64,000 bases of DNA. Origin: an uncultured Bacteroidales bacterium (lineage in GTDB: Bacteria > Bacteroidota > Bacteroidia > Bacteroidales > UBA932). Both the position numbers and the translations under genes were made by a program. The notes under the pieces were generated by a model that worked only from the letters and a program-made list of their open reading frames with translations, was not told where the DNA came from and searched no databases. Location: contig CALUPD010000039.1 in the NCBI GenBank assembly GCA_944322605.1, positions 1 through 64,000 of the forward strand. The letters run 5' to 3'. Each line of letters begins with the position of its first letter. The stretch's first letter is position 1. Of this stretch, positions 54,887-63,194 are shown piece by piece.

Positions 54887-56056
54887 ATGAAAGTAGTTAT
54901 CGCATCCGATTCGTTCAAGGGGTCGTTGTCCTCTATGGACGTGGCCGGCGCAGCCGCTCAAGGAATAGCCGATGTCTTTCCTGACTGCGAAATTGTCAAA
55001 GTCCCTGTCGCGGACGGCGGCGAGGGGAGCGTGGATTCTTTGGTCAGCGCGACGAGCGGCAAAAAAATAAGCGCGGCTTCCTATGATCCGCTCATGCGCA
55101 GCATGGAGGCGGGTTACGGAGTATTGGGTGACGGCAGGACCGCCGTTATAGAAATAGCTGCCGCAAGCGGGCTTGCGCTGCTTGATGAGAGCGAGCGTAA
55201 TCCGATGGCGGCCAGCACGTATGGCACCGGAGTCCTCATATCGGACGCTCTCGGGAGGGGCTACCGGAATTTCATTATCGCTCTTGGTGGCAGCGCGACA
55301 AACGATGGCGGCATAGGGATTTTGTCCGCATTGGGCGCAAGGTTTCTTGACGGAAAGGGCAACGAACTGTATCCTTGCGGGGAAAGCCTTTCTCGAATAA
55401 GGTCGATGGATGTTTCGGGCCTTGCCAAGGATGTTTCAGCTTCGTTTTTCAATATAGCCGTGGATGTTGACAATGTCATATGCGGCGAAAACGGGGCGGC
55501 ATATGTTTTTGCGCCTCAGAAGGGAGCCGATCCTCATATGGTTGGCCTGCTGGATTCAGGGCTTGATAACCTTTGCGCCGTTTTGGAAAAAGAAACAGGC
55601 CGCCATTTAAGGGAGTTGAAAGGCGGCGGGGCTGCCGGCGGGGCGTGTGCAGGCCTGTTTTCCGTTTTGCCGTCAAAAATCGCAAGGGGAGCGGAGCTTG
55701 TTCTTGAAGCGGCAGGCTTCGACAGCCTTTTGGAAGATGCCGATTTCGTGGTAACCGGGGAGGGCAGGGTCGACATGCAGACCGGCATGGGCAAAACCCC
55801 GGCAGCAGTGGCGGCTGCCGCTGAGCGGAGAGGCGTTCCTGTCATATGCATGGCAGGGCAGGTCTCGGATGATTTTCATGGGATGGGCGATCCTTCGATG
55901 CCTTGCAGCGGCCACGGAGTTCCGGTATTCTGCATACAGTCCGGCATCGTTTCCCTTGAGCAGGCAATGGACCGTGACAATGCATTCCGCAATGTGAGAA
56001 GGACTGCAAGGCAGATATTCTCGGTCGTAAAGGAAGCCTCCGCGTTACGGCGTTGA
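54887..56056 (+). CDS. Glycerate kinase (GlxK/GarK family)
   Basis: A 389-residue enzyme phosphorylating D-glycerate, probably to 2-phosphoglycerate. IASDSFKGSLSS, VPVADGGEGSVDSL, EIAAASGLALL, IIALGGSATNDGG and VTGEGRVDMQTGMGKTP are family motifs. A short Gly/Ser/Cys/His-rich loop (DDFHGMGDPSMPCSGHG) near the end exceeds the length expected for the family. The ATG at 54887 is chosen over the GTG at 54881. Convergent with the threonine aldolase gene. Confidence 0.92.
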   Translation: MKVVIASDSFKGSLSSMDVAGAAAQGIADVFPDCEIVKVPVADGGEGSVDSLVSATSGKKISAASYDPLMRSMEAGYGVLGDGRTAVIEIAAASGLALLDESERNPMAASTYGTGVLISDALGRGYRNFIIALGGSATNDGGIGILSALGARFLDGKGNELYPCGESLSRIRSMDVSGLAKDVSASFFNIAVDVDNVICGENGAAYVFAPQKGADPHMVGLLDSGLDNLCAVLEKETGRHLRELKGGGAAGGACAGLFSVLPSKIARGAELVLEAAGFDSLLEDADFVVTGEGRVDMQTGMGKTPAAVAAAAERRGVPVICMAGQVSDDFHGMGDPSMPCSGHGVPVFCIQSGIVSLEQAMDRDNAFRNVRRTARQIFSVVKEASALRR

Positions 56057-56103
56057 AATGAATTCCCGCGCCGTCGCTATTCGTTGGAGTGTCAGGACCG
56101 GCG

Positions 56104-57135
56104 TTATAGCTTGGAAATGAATTCGTCTATGTCTTCTTCTTTCGTGGCCCAGCTCGTTGCGAACCTTACGGTGCTTTCCTGCTTTCCTCTCGGGCCCCAA
56201 TACTCGAATGTCGCGAATCTTTTCAGCCTGTCTATTTCGCTGTTGGGAATGCGGAAAAACTGAAGGTTGGTCGGAGAGTCGATGACCTGCCGGTATCCTT
56301 TGGACAGCATGGCACTCTTTAATTTGCCGGCCATTTCTACTGCATGCCGCGCGATTCTGAAATATAGCCCGTCGGCGAAGAGGGTCTGGAATTGCAGTCC
56401 GAGAACCCTGCCTTTCGCGAGCAATGCCCCATGCTGCTTGACAAGAGGGAAAAAGTGTTTCAGGATGCGGTCGTTCGTTATTACCACTGCTTCCCCGAAT
56501 AATGCCCCGACCTTGGTCCCGCCTATATAAAAGACGTCGCTAAGCCTTGCTATGTCGTTCAACGTGACATCCGTGCCGTCCGCCATTATTCCGTAGCCGA
56601 GCCTTGCCCCGTCAATATACAGCGGAATGCCCTTTTCCTTGCATGCCTTGCTTATCGCTTCGAGTTCATTCAATGAGTAGAGTGTGCCGTATTCTGTCGG
56701 ATGGGATATGTAGGCCATGCCCGGCGCGACCATATGGCCGAAAGTGTCGTCCTTGTAGAAATCGTCTATGTACGAGGCAAGGTCTCCGGCCCTTATTTTT
56801 CCGTCGTGCTGGGGTAGGACCAGTACTTTATGCCCGGATGCCTCTATCGCTCCGGATTCGTGGACGTTTATGTGGCCGCTTTCGGCGCATAGCACTCCCT
56901 CGTGCCTGTCAAGTATGCCGTCTATGACCGTCGAGTTGGTCTGAGTTCCGCCTACAAGGAACATCACCCTTGCGTTTTCCAATCCGCATGCTTTCAGTAT
57001 GAGTTCTTTCGCCTTGGCGGTATAAGAGTCTTCCCCGTATCCGGGGGTCTGTTCGAAATTGGTGTCTGCGAGGCGTTTGAGTATTTCAGGATGCGCGCCT
57101 TCCATGTAATCGCAATCGAAATGTACCATATGCAT
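56104..57135 (-). CDS. ltaE: Low-specificity L-threonine aldolase
   Basis: A 343-residue PLP enzyme splitting threonine or allo-threonine to glycine and acetaldehyde. GYGEDSYTAKAKELI, VGGTQTNSTVIDGIL, ESGHINVHESGA, YIDGARLGYG and IGGTKVGALFGEAVV (PLP Lys) are in order. A Met two codons in (57129) could also be the start. Convergent with glycerate kinase across 47 bases. Confidence 0.92.
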   Translation of the reverse strand: MHMVHFDCDYMEGAHPEILKRLADTNFEQTPGYGEDSYTAKAKELILKACGLENARVMFLVGGTQTNSTVIDGILDRHEGVLCAESGHINVHESGAIEASGHKVLVLPQHDGKIRAGDLASYIDDFYKDDTFGHMVAPGMAYISHPTEYGTLYSLNELEAISKACKEKGIPLYIDGARLGYGIMADGTDVTLNDIARLSDVFYIGGTKVGALFGEAVVITNDRILKHFFPLVKQHGALLAKGRVLGLQFQTLFADGLYFRIARHAVEMAGKLKSAMLSKGYRQVIDSPTNLQFFRIPNSEIDRLKRFATFEYWGPRGKQESTVRFATSWATKEEDIDEFISKL

Positions 57136-57171
57136 GTTTTTGCGGATAACCGTTTTTTATTAATAGATGCG

Positions 57172-57179
57172 CAAATATA
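57172..57179 (-). promoter_or_regulatory. Candidate -7 element (TATATTTG, reverse strand) for threonine aldolase
   Basis: Exact TAnnTTTG match on the reverse strand about 37 bases before the start codon. No good -33 element. Confidence 0.4.
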
Positions 57180-57249
57180 CAAATCGATTCTTATGATTGT
57201 CCGAATGGAGTATATTTATTAATTTCACGTGTTTTATAAAACGGACGAT

Positions 57250-58284
57250 ATGGGCGTAAGCATCAGGAAAACGATAAGGAGCATCAATCCTTTTTCTTCA
57301 GGAAAGGCGGAATGCCTTCCCGAACCGCTGGAAATCAATACTTCTCAGAAGTTGGTGAAGGTTTATGTCGAGGGCTACGAGGATGTGGCGTTCTGGAGGT
57401 GCATATTCGATAATTTCACGAATCCGTATGTCAGGTTCGAGATTTCTGTCCCGAACAGGGAGGACCTGCCAAAAGGGAAAAGCGTTCTTATGGCAATGAC
57501 TTCGCGGCCTAGAGAGGATGTCATCATGTGCGTGGATTCCGACTTCGACTATCTGTTCGACGGGGCGACCGAGCAGTCCGCAAAATTGCTCTCATGCAAG
57601 AACATGTTCCATACCCATACCTATGCGACGGAAAATTACCTGTGCTATGCGCCCTCCCTGCATAACGTTTGCGTGAAAGCGACCAAGAACGATACGAAAA
57701 TCTTCGATTTCGAGGTATTCCTGTCGGAATATTCGAAAATAATTTATCCGATTTTCCTATGGTATAGCTTCTCGGCCATGAAGGGAGAAATACATATGCT
57801 GCCATTGGCCGATTTCAGGAACGCCGTGAAGATAAATTATCTCGAAATAGAGGATAACGGCCTGCCTACGCTTAACTGGCTTAAACGCAATGTGGACCGC
57901 AAGGTCCATGGTTTGAAGAACAGGTATCCGTTTTATGCGGACGAGGTGAGGGCTTTCGGCGAGAAAATAATGAAGTCCGGCATGACTGCGGAAAATACCT
58001 ATCTTTTCATGCACGGGCATACGCTTATGGACAATGTCGTGATGGTTCTGCTCGAAACCGTATGCGACAAGCTGAGGCGCATGACGATAAACAAGATTTC
58101 TTCTTCGAGCAAAAAAGGCACTGCCCTGAAGAATGAAATGGCCAATTACAAGAATACCCTGAGGCCGGTCAGGGACGTCCTGCTCGACAACGACAATTAT
58201 ACCGATTGTTTCCTGTTCAAAAAACTGAGCGAGGACATAAGGAGCTATATAGTGAAAGAGGTGAGCGGGGAAAGCCGTGAATGA
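57250..58284 (+). CDS. DUF4435 domain protein (Toprim-like)
   Basis: A 344-residue protein with VYVEGYEDVAFWR (conserved Glu of the Toprim-like start) and MCVDSDFDYLFDG (acidic DxDxD) followed by HTHTYATENYL, the marks of DUF4435. The family occurs with OLD-like ATPases in defence settings or alone. No ATPase gene lies beside it here. It sits divergent from threonine aldolase with a 114-base gap. The ATG at 57250 is preferred over the GTG at 57229. Confidence 0.78.
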   Translation: MGVSIRKTIRSINPFSSGKAECLPEPLEINTSQKLVKVYVEGYEDVAFWRCIFDNFTNPYVRFEISVPNREDLPKGKSVLMAMTSRPREDVIMCVDSDFDYLFDGATEQSAKLLSCKNMFHTHTYATENYLCYAPSLHNVCVKATKNDTKIFDFEVFLSEYSKIIYPIFLWYSFSAMKGEIHMLPLADFRNAVKINYLEIEDNGLPTLNWLKRNVDRKVHGLKNRYPFYADEVRAFGEKIMKSGMTAENTYLFMHGHTLMDNVVMVLLETVCDKLRRMTINKISSSSKKGTALKNEMANYKNTLRPVRDVLLDNDNYTDCFLFKKLSEDIRSYIVKEVSGESRE

Positions 58285-58461
58285 GCAGCTCTCCGGCCGC
58301 GCGTTGCCGTGCTCATGATTATTATGGGCGTGCATGGCACCGCAATCGGTTCAAGACGGGTACCCGATTATGGCAATTATACCATTATTATTGTGCGCGA
58401 ATGGATAATTCCTTAAAGCTTCCGTATGTCATGGACGGAAGGGTTTGCTGCGGCTGAAAAT

Positions 58462-58494
58462 GTAAAAAGCGGCCCTTTTGAGCCGCTGTTTTAC
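58462..58494 (-). terminator. Inverted repeat, terminator-like on the reverse strand
   Basis: Arms GTAAAA-A-GCGGC and GCCGC-TG-TTTTAC around a short loop. On the reverse strand the stem is followed by five T residues, so it looks like an intrinsic terminator for a reverse-strand transcript. The remainder of the 426-base gap (58285-58710) has no gene; the plus-strand promoter at 58658 lies at its end. Confidence 0.5.
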
Positions 58495-58657
58495 AAACTA
58501 ATAACCTAAAACTAAAAACCATATTACTTTCATTATGCTTATATTGCAAGCAACGTGCCAAAGTCGAATGCGGCCGTTTGCGAAAGGTCGCGGCCTGCAC
58601 TCGTTTTCGCGCAGATGCGGACAATCATTAAAAGCAATGATAAACATGGCCGCCTGA

Positions 58658-58689
58658 TTTGCGTTGCATCTTACTTTTGCGTACCTTTG
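58658..58689 (+). promoter_or_regulatory. Bacteroidetes-type promoter for the TlpA-like gene
   Basis: TTTG at 58658-58661, 20 bases, TACCTTTG at 58682-58689. It overlaps an in-frame ATG at 58690 and so fixes the true start as the ATG at 58711. Confidence 0.72.
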
Positions 58690-58710
58690 ATGTATAAAAC
58701 ATTAAAATCC

Positions 58711-59802
58711 ATGGACAGGTTTGCTATATTTTCTGTTGCGGCTTCCATTTTGTGTCTTGCTTCGTGCGGCGAAGGAGGCCATGATTACGGATATTCGATA
58801 AAAGGACATGCCGATTGCCTGAAAGACGGAGATCCGGTCTATATTTCCTTTATGGCCGACGGGGGCGACGGTTATGTAAACGACACTGCAGTGGTTTCTG
58901 GCGGCAGTTTCGTTTTCGAGGGCAAGAAGAAAACTCCTGAAATCGCTTATGTCTCATACAGGGGGATGACGGGCATATCAGGCTTTATAGTCGAACCGGG
59001 AAACATACGGATAGACATTTCGGAAGGGAAGGTGACCGGCGTAAAAGGCACGGAGAATAATGCAATCTACCGCGAATATGAAAGCAGCCGGCCGGTGAGG
59101 GAGTATTACGATTATGTAGCCGGCGTGCGCAGGGGAATCATAAAAGACATAGATACGGCAAGGCTCATGGGCCTGTACGATTCGTTCATGGACGAAAGCA
59201 TGGATTTCATGAAGGAAAATGCCGAGAATCCCGCCGGAACGGCTTTGCTGAAATATCTTTTCTATAACCTTTCCGTGGCCCAGGTGGATACGATACTCGA
59301 CCTTGTCCCGGATGAGACGAAAATAAGCGATGTTCTTATTAAAAGGATAAAATATATGAATGATACGAAAAAGAAAACTGATGTCGGGGCCAGATTCGTG
59401 GATTTCAAGCTAAAGGATCTTGAAGGCAATGCGGTCAGGCTGTCCGACTATGCAGGCAAGGGAAGTCCGGTGCTGATAGATTTCTGGGCGAGCTGGTGCG
59501 TGTATTGCATAAAGGAAATGCCTGACATCAAAAAACTTTACGACAAGTACAAAGACAGGAATTTCGAGATTGTCGGAGTGTCTTTGGACAATGACCATGA
59601 CGCATGGGAAAACAGTGTAAGAAAGCATGAAATGGACTGGCCGCAAATGTCCGACCTGGAAGGGTGGGCGTGCGAGGCCGCGAAGCTATACGGGATAGAA
59701 TCCATTCCCCATACAGTCCTTATCGATGCGGACGGGAAGATTGCCGCAAGGGGAATGTCGGTGGCGGAACTCGACAGGATTCTTTCGGAAATGCTGGACT
59801 AA
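58711..59802 (+). CDS. TlpA-like thiol-disulfide oxidoreductase lipoprotein with DUF4369-type N-terminus
   Basis: A 363-residue lipoprotein with Cys19 after AASILCLAS. The N-terminal domain (GYSIKGHADCLKDGDPVYISF, VNDTAVVSGGSFVFEGK) is DUF4369-like. The C-terminal thioredoxin domain is of the AhpC/TSA-Redoxin type with FWASWCVYCIKEMP (CxxC active site) and IESIPHTVLID (cis-Pro). It probably reduces disulfides in the periplasm. Longer N-terminal versions are excluded because the promoter overlaps them. Confidence 0.88.
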   Translation: MDRFAIFSVAASILCLASCGEGGHDYGYSIKGHADCLKDGDPVYISFMADGGDGYVNDTAVVSGGSFVFEGKKKTPEIAYVSYRGMTGISGFIVEPGNIRIDISEGKVTGVKGTENNAIYREYESSRPVREYYDYVAGVRRGIIKDIDTARLMGLYDSFMDESMDFMKENAENPAGTALLKYLFYNLSVAQVDTILDLVPDETKISDVLIKRIKYMNDTKKKTDVGARFVDFKLKDLEGNAVRLSDYAGKGSPVLIDFWASWCVYCIKEMPDIKKLYDKYKDRNFEIVGVSLDNDHDAWENSVRKHEMDWPQMSDLEGWACEAAKLYGIESIPHTVLIDADGKIAARGMSVAELDRILSEMLD

Positions 59803-59845
59803 TGCGCTGGCATTATAATTGCGGCGTTCGATTTGTTAAAAAATA

Positions 59846-59876
59846 TTTGCCAAGTCGCAAAATAGAATTAATTTTA
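59846..59876 (+). promoter_or_regulatory. Possible promoter for the Fn3 lipoprotein gene
   Basis: TTTG at 59846-59849, 19 bases, TAATTTTA at 59869-59876, one mismatch at the last base of the -7 consensus. Confidence 0.4.
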
Positions 59877-59923
59877 TCGTCATAAATACATATAAACATA
59901 TAATCAATTAAATTCTGAATAAC

Positions 59924-61210
59924 ATGAAGAAGGTATTTAATTTAATGCTGATTTCTTTAGCCGGCTTGTTGCTGGCAGTTTCATGTACGCCGGAAGAAAA
60001 GCAGAATAGCGGCAGCGACGGCGTAAAAACACCTGCCAATCTGAATGCGGAAATAGACGGTTTGTCTTTCGTCCTGACTTGGGACGCTGTTGAAAATGCT
60101 GTCAATTATACTGTGGATTTCGGCGGCAAAGAACAGAATGTTCCTGAAAATTCATTTTCGGCGACTGTCGAGAGCCCGGGCAATTATAATGTAAGGGTAA
60201 AGGCTAATGCTGAAGACGGGACTTCTTCGGAATATGCTTCTTATACGATAAGCATAAAATCTCTTGGCAAGCTTGCTGCGCCGGAAACTCTGTATATAGA
60301 TGAAGTAGGCGATACTTACATATCGGTTTCATGGGATCCTGTTGAAAATGCAGAAAGCTACACTTATTATTTTACAAATGCTGTCGATGGTTCGATCATA
60401 TCACAGGATGTTGTTACAGAACCAAAGGCCTCGTTTACTGATTTGACTCCTGCTTCTTTGTTTAATTTCGAACTCCAAGCTACATCTTCAAATGTTTTGT
60501 ATGAATCGTCGGAATTTGTTGCTATGACTTTGGCTACTCCTAATTCCGAATTTTACGGAACATGGGAAGTAAATGCAGATCAAACCCTGCTTTATGAATT
60601 AGAAGGTGATAATGTCGTAGTGTCAAGAAGCGAGACTCCTAAGACTTTCAATATTACGATAGAACCTTATGAAGAGGAAGGTGCAATACCTGGATTATAT
60701 CATATTACTGGCTTGAGCAGCGTTGATCCTTCATATTATACGGTAGCTGAACCGAGTGGAGAACCTAATGTTTTGGCCGTGTATGCTTTGCCGGAAATTG
60801 GCACTGGCCCTCAAGGTCTGCCACTGTCATGGTGTACGATAATTGAGTATAATGGACAATTTGCTCCTGTTAGCGGAGGCGGATATTCAATGCTTCTTAG
60901 GTTGAATGACAATGGAACTATTTCTGCGGAAAGCATTCCTATCCAATTGACAGTCGGCGGAGAATTCGAATCTGTATCAGCTGAAGTATTAGAGATTGAC
61001 AGTGCATCAGGCTATGTTTATTTCCAGTATACAGATGAACAGTATCCAGTTAACCATTGGGCTCTTGATATGAGCATGACAAAATCGTCTTCTTCAGAAG
61101 GTTCAAATGCTGCTTCGATATTCTCATTCGATAATGTTCAGGACAACTTCCAGTTCGGCGTTTGGAATAAGAAAGAAAATCTCCATGAACTTCTTACAAT
61201 AGCTCGTTAA
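59924..61210 (+). CDS. Lipoprotein with two fibronectin type III domains
   Basis: A 428-residue protein with Cys21 (AGLLLAVSC). Two Fn3 modules follow (LTWDAVENAVNYTVDF and VSWDPVENAESYTYYF), then a C-terminal domain starting FYGTWEV with PGLYHITGLSS. The same order occurs in the gene at the right end of the window, so the two are paralogues. The C-terminal domain is not one I can name. Likely on the cell surface. A terminator follows at 61230. Confidence 0.78.
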   Translation: MKKVFNLMLISLAGLLLAVSCTPEEKQNSGSDGVKTPANLNAEIDGLSFVLTWDAVENAVNYTVDFGGKEQNVPENSFSATVESPGNYNVRVKANAEDGTSSEYASYTISIKSLGKLAAPETLYIDEVGDTYISVSWDPVENAESYTYYFTNAVDGSIISQDVVTEPKASFTDLTPASLFNFELQATSSNVLYESSEFVAMTLATPNSEFYGTWEVNADQTLLYELEGDNVVVSRSETPKTFNITIEPYEEEGAIPGLYHITGLSSVDPSYYTVAEPSGEPNVLAVYALPEIGTGPQGLPLSWCTIIEYNGQFAPVSGGGYSMLLRLNDNGTISAESIPIQLTVGGEFESVSAEVLEIDSASGYVYFQYTDEQYPVNHWALDMSMTKSSSSEGSNAASIFSFDNVQDNFQFGVWNKKENLHELLTIAR

Positions 61211-61229
61211 TTATATTGTAGATAATATT

Positions 61230-61273
61230 AAGACTGCATCAAATGGCAATTTGCCATCCGGTGCAGTCTTTTT
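61230..61273 (+). terminator. Intrinsic terminator after the Fn3 lipoprotein
   Basis: Outer 9-base stem AAGACTGCA / TGCAGTCTT with an inner ATGGCAA / TTGCCAT stem, then a T run. Confidence 0.85.
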
Positions 61274-61299
61274 ATGTCTCATCGGTTAGGGTGCTGCCT

Positions 61300-61674
61300 A
61301 TGAAAAAAGGGTTGAAAGTCATATGCATTATATCGGGGACGGTGTTCCTTGCCATAGGTGTGGCCGGAATCTTTCTGCCCCTTGTCCCGACTACTCCTTT
61401 TCTGCTTCTTACGGCGGCCTTGTATCTTCGCGGTTCGGGGAGGCTGTACCGCCGGCTTGTTTCGCATAAGGTTCTCGGGCCGTATATCCTGAATTACAGG
61501 GAAAAGAAAATAATACCTTTAAGGGCGAAGGTGGCTACGTTGTCGATTATGTGGGTTTCGATGATTGCCTGCATCCTGTTTTTCATTCCAGTGGTTTGGG
61601 GCAAGGTCCTTTTGGCCTTGGTCGGGGCAGGCGTTACTGTGCACATAATGTCATTCAAAAGCGGTGTGTCGTAA
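61300..61674 (+). CDS. DUF454 (YbaN) family inner-membrane protein
   Basis: A 124-residue protein with an N-terminal helix (VICIISGTVFLAIGVAGIF) and the family signature PLVPTTPFLLLTAALYLRGS. A basic loop (NYREKKIIPLRAK) and two further helices follow. Function is unknown. The start at 61300 is chosen because an earlier in-frame start at 61243 falls inside the preceding terminator. Confidence 0.88.
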   Translation: MKKGLKVICIISGTVFLAIGVAGIFLPLVPTTPFLLLTAALYLRGSGRLYRRLVSHKVLGPYILNYREKKIIPLRAKVATLSIMWVSMIACILFFIPVVWGKVLLALVGAGVTVHIMSFKSGVS

Positions 61675-61757
61675 TTGCAAGCTGCTGCGTTATTGTCGGA
61701 TTCGGGCTAAATTTTGCCAACTGATTTTGGCAATTATACCTATACTTAGCGAAAACC

Positions 61758-61789
61758 TTTTGCATTCCGCTCGATTTTTCCTACCTTTG
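61758..61789 (+). promoter_or_regulatory. Bacteroidetes-type promoter ahead of the paired small lipoproteins
   Basis: TTTTG at 61758-61762, 19 bases, TACCTTTG at 61782-61789. The transcript would begin near 61796, giving a leader of about 210 bases before the ATG at 62007. The gap 61675-62006 holds no other gene apart from a possible small frame. Confidence 0.62.
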
Positions 61790-61811
61790 AAACGAAGCAA
61801 ACGGAAAGCGC

Positions 61812-61889
61812 ATGTATTTCCATATCTACAAAATACTTACACGCCTGTTTATTATAGGCAAAAACGCTTTTGACACAATCGCCGGTTGA
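61812..61889 (+). CDS. Possible 25-residue small protein in the leader
   Basis: An ATG frame of 25 codons (MYFHIYKILTRLFIIG, then KNAFDTIAG) begins about 16 bases after the predicted transcription start. It is hydrophobic with basic residues. There is no homology evidence, and such a frame could arise by chance. Confidence 0.2.
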   Translation: MYFHIYKILTRLFIIGKNAFDTIAG

Positions 61890-62006
61890 AATCCGCAATC
61901 GGCAAATTCATTATTACCACCTATCGAGTCTTAATTGACGGCAGCGTGATTTCTTCCGACATATCATTTCTTGTATTCGCCAATAACTAAAATTAAAATC
62001 GATATT

Positions 62007-62482
62007 ATGAAAAATAATTCATCATTCCTTATAATGGCAATATGCCTGTTTTGCTTCAAGGATGCACCATTGATTATGCAAATGCGGTCGATATAACGCT
62101 TAAAAACAATCTTGATTCCCCGATTACCGTCGTCATCCAAAACAGGGATCTCGCTTCTCAGTACGACATAGCCATTATTGACCGGAAATGCGAGCATCGG
62201 ATTGTTCATAGCGGATACATGTCAGGTTCACCTGATATAGAACACAATGACATGTTTTGGGATTCGGAGGCAAGAATGCTTCTGCCGCTAAGCATCGAAG
62301 TCATATACGCAGACGGAAACAGGCACATTTATAGCAGTGCCGACACGGACGCAAGCCGCAATCCTTGCATATTCGACGAGGAATATTTCACCCGGACATA
62401 TTCAGGCGGAACAGTCACTTACGAATTCGCTTTCGACGAAAAGGATTACGCGCTTGCGGCTGACGACAATAATAACCAATAA
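62007..62482 (+). pseudogene. Small lipoprotein with frameshifted signal peptide (paralogue of the next gene)
   Basis: The ATG at 62007 starts a good lipoprotein signal (KNNSSFLIMAICL). The body of the protein, from the lipobox PVLLQGC onward, is in another frame from about 62042. One extra base near 62040 would join them into a plausible signal MKNNSSFLIMA-x-MPVLLQGC. The body matches the next gene along its length (GCTIDYANAV and GCTAQISGIYDA; NNLDSPITVVI and NQFSTPIVLAI; IEVIYADGNRHIY and VEITYADGRSYAY). It may be a true mutation, a sequencing error, or phase variation. Starting at 62042 alone would give an unexported 146-residue protein. Confidence 0.65.
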
Positions 62483-62490
62483 CCCACGCC

Positions 62491-63054
62491 ATGAAAACAA
62501 ACAAAGCATACTGCATAATCACTGCGGCAGGCAAACTTGCAAAAAGTCTTGCCGCGCCTCTTAAAAAGGCCGCATTGTCCTCCATGCTGCCTGTTGCAAC
62601 GGCTGCCATGTTAATGACAGGTTGCACCGCACAGATAAGCGGAATCTACGATGCCGAAATTGTTTATGAAAACCAGTTCAGCACCCCGATTGTGCTTGCG
62701 ATATGGATGAACGCTGAAGACGAAGTGCCGGCAGCACTGGCCGAAATAGAAGCAGGAGGAGAATTCGTATTCTTTTCAGAAAGGGTAAAAACGCAGGAAT
62801 TTGACGCCACGCCCGCCATAGCCGAAATGATAAAAGGCGAGTTCCCTGGAAAAGTGGAAATAACCTACGCTGACGGCAGAAGCTATGCCTACCTGCCGCG
62901 ACAGACGGATTTGGAAAAGAATCCGTGCCTTATGGATTCATACACTTGCTACCACAGTTACAAAACTAAGATCACGGCCTGCCGGTTCACCTACACTTTC
63001 ACGTATCGCGATTACGCCTTGGCACGTAATTCAGGCGGTACCTCCGGCGAATAG
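62491..63054 (+). CDS. Small lipoprotein of unknown function (second of tandem pair)
   Basis: A 187-residue protein with the lipobox Cys at residue 45 (AAMLMTGC) after a long basic N-terminus; a later Met (residue 32) would give a more usual signal of 14 residues. The mature part is a small acidic beta-rich domain with ENQFSTPIVLAIWM, ITYADGRSYAYLPR and CRFTYTFTYRDYAL. It is a paralogue of the gene 8 bases upstream. No named family is recognised. Confidence 0.7.
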   Translation: MKTNKAYCIITAAGKLAKSLAAPLKKAALSSMLPVATAAMLMTGCTAQISGIYDAEIVYENQFSTPIVLAIWMNAEDEVPAALAEIEAGGEFVFFSERVKTQEFDATPAIAEMIKGEFPGKVEITYADGRSYAYLPRQTDLEKNPCLMDSYTCYHSYKTKITACRFTYTFTYRDYALARNSGGTSGE

Positions 63055-63126
63055 CAGGCTAAAAAACACAATTTTAGAGTAGTAATACCAGTTACCATCA
63101 CTTGCAATTAGTATAATTGCCATTAA

Positions 63127-63171
63127 AAACTAAGGCCTGCCAAATTGAACAAATTTGGCAGGCCTTAGTTT
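63127..63171. terminator. Bidirectional terminator between convergent lipoprotein genes
   Basis: Perfect 20-base inverted repeat (arms 63127-63146 and 63152-63171) with a 5-base loop, TTT at one end and AAA at the other. It serves both the + strand pair and the reverse-strand Fn3 gene. Confidence 0.88.
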
Positions 63172-63194
63172 ATTGTCAAGCAGGATCAGCCCGA

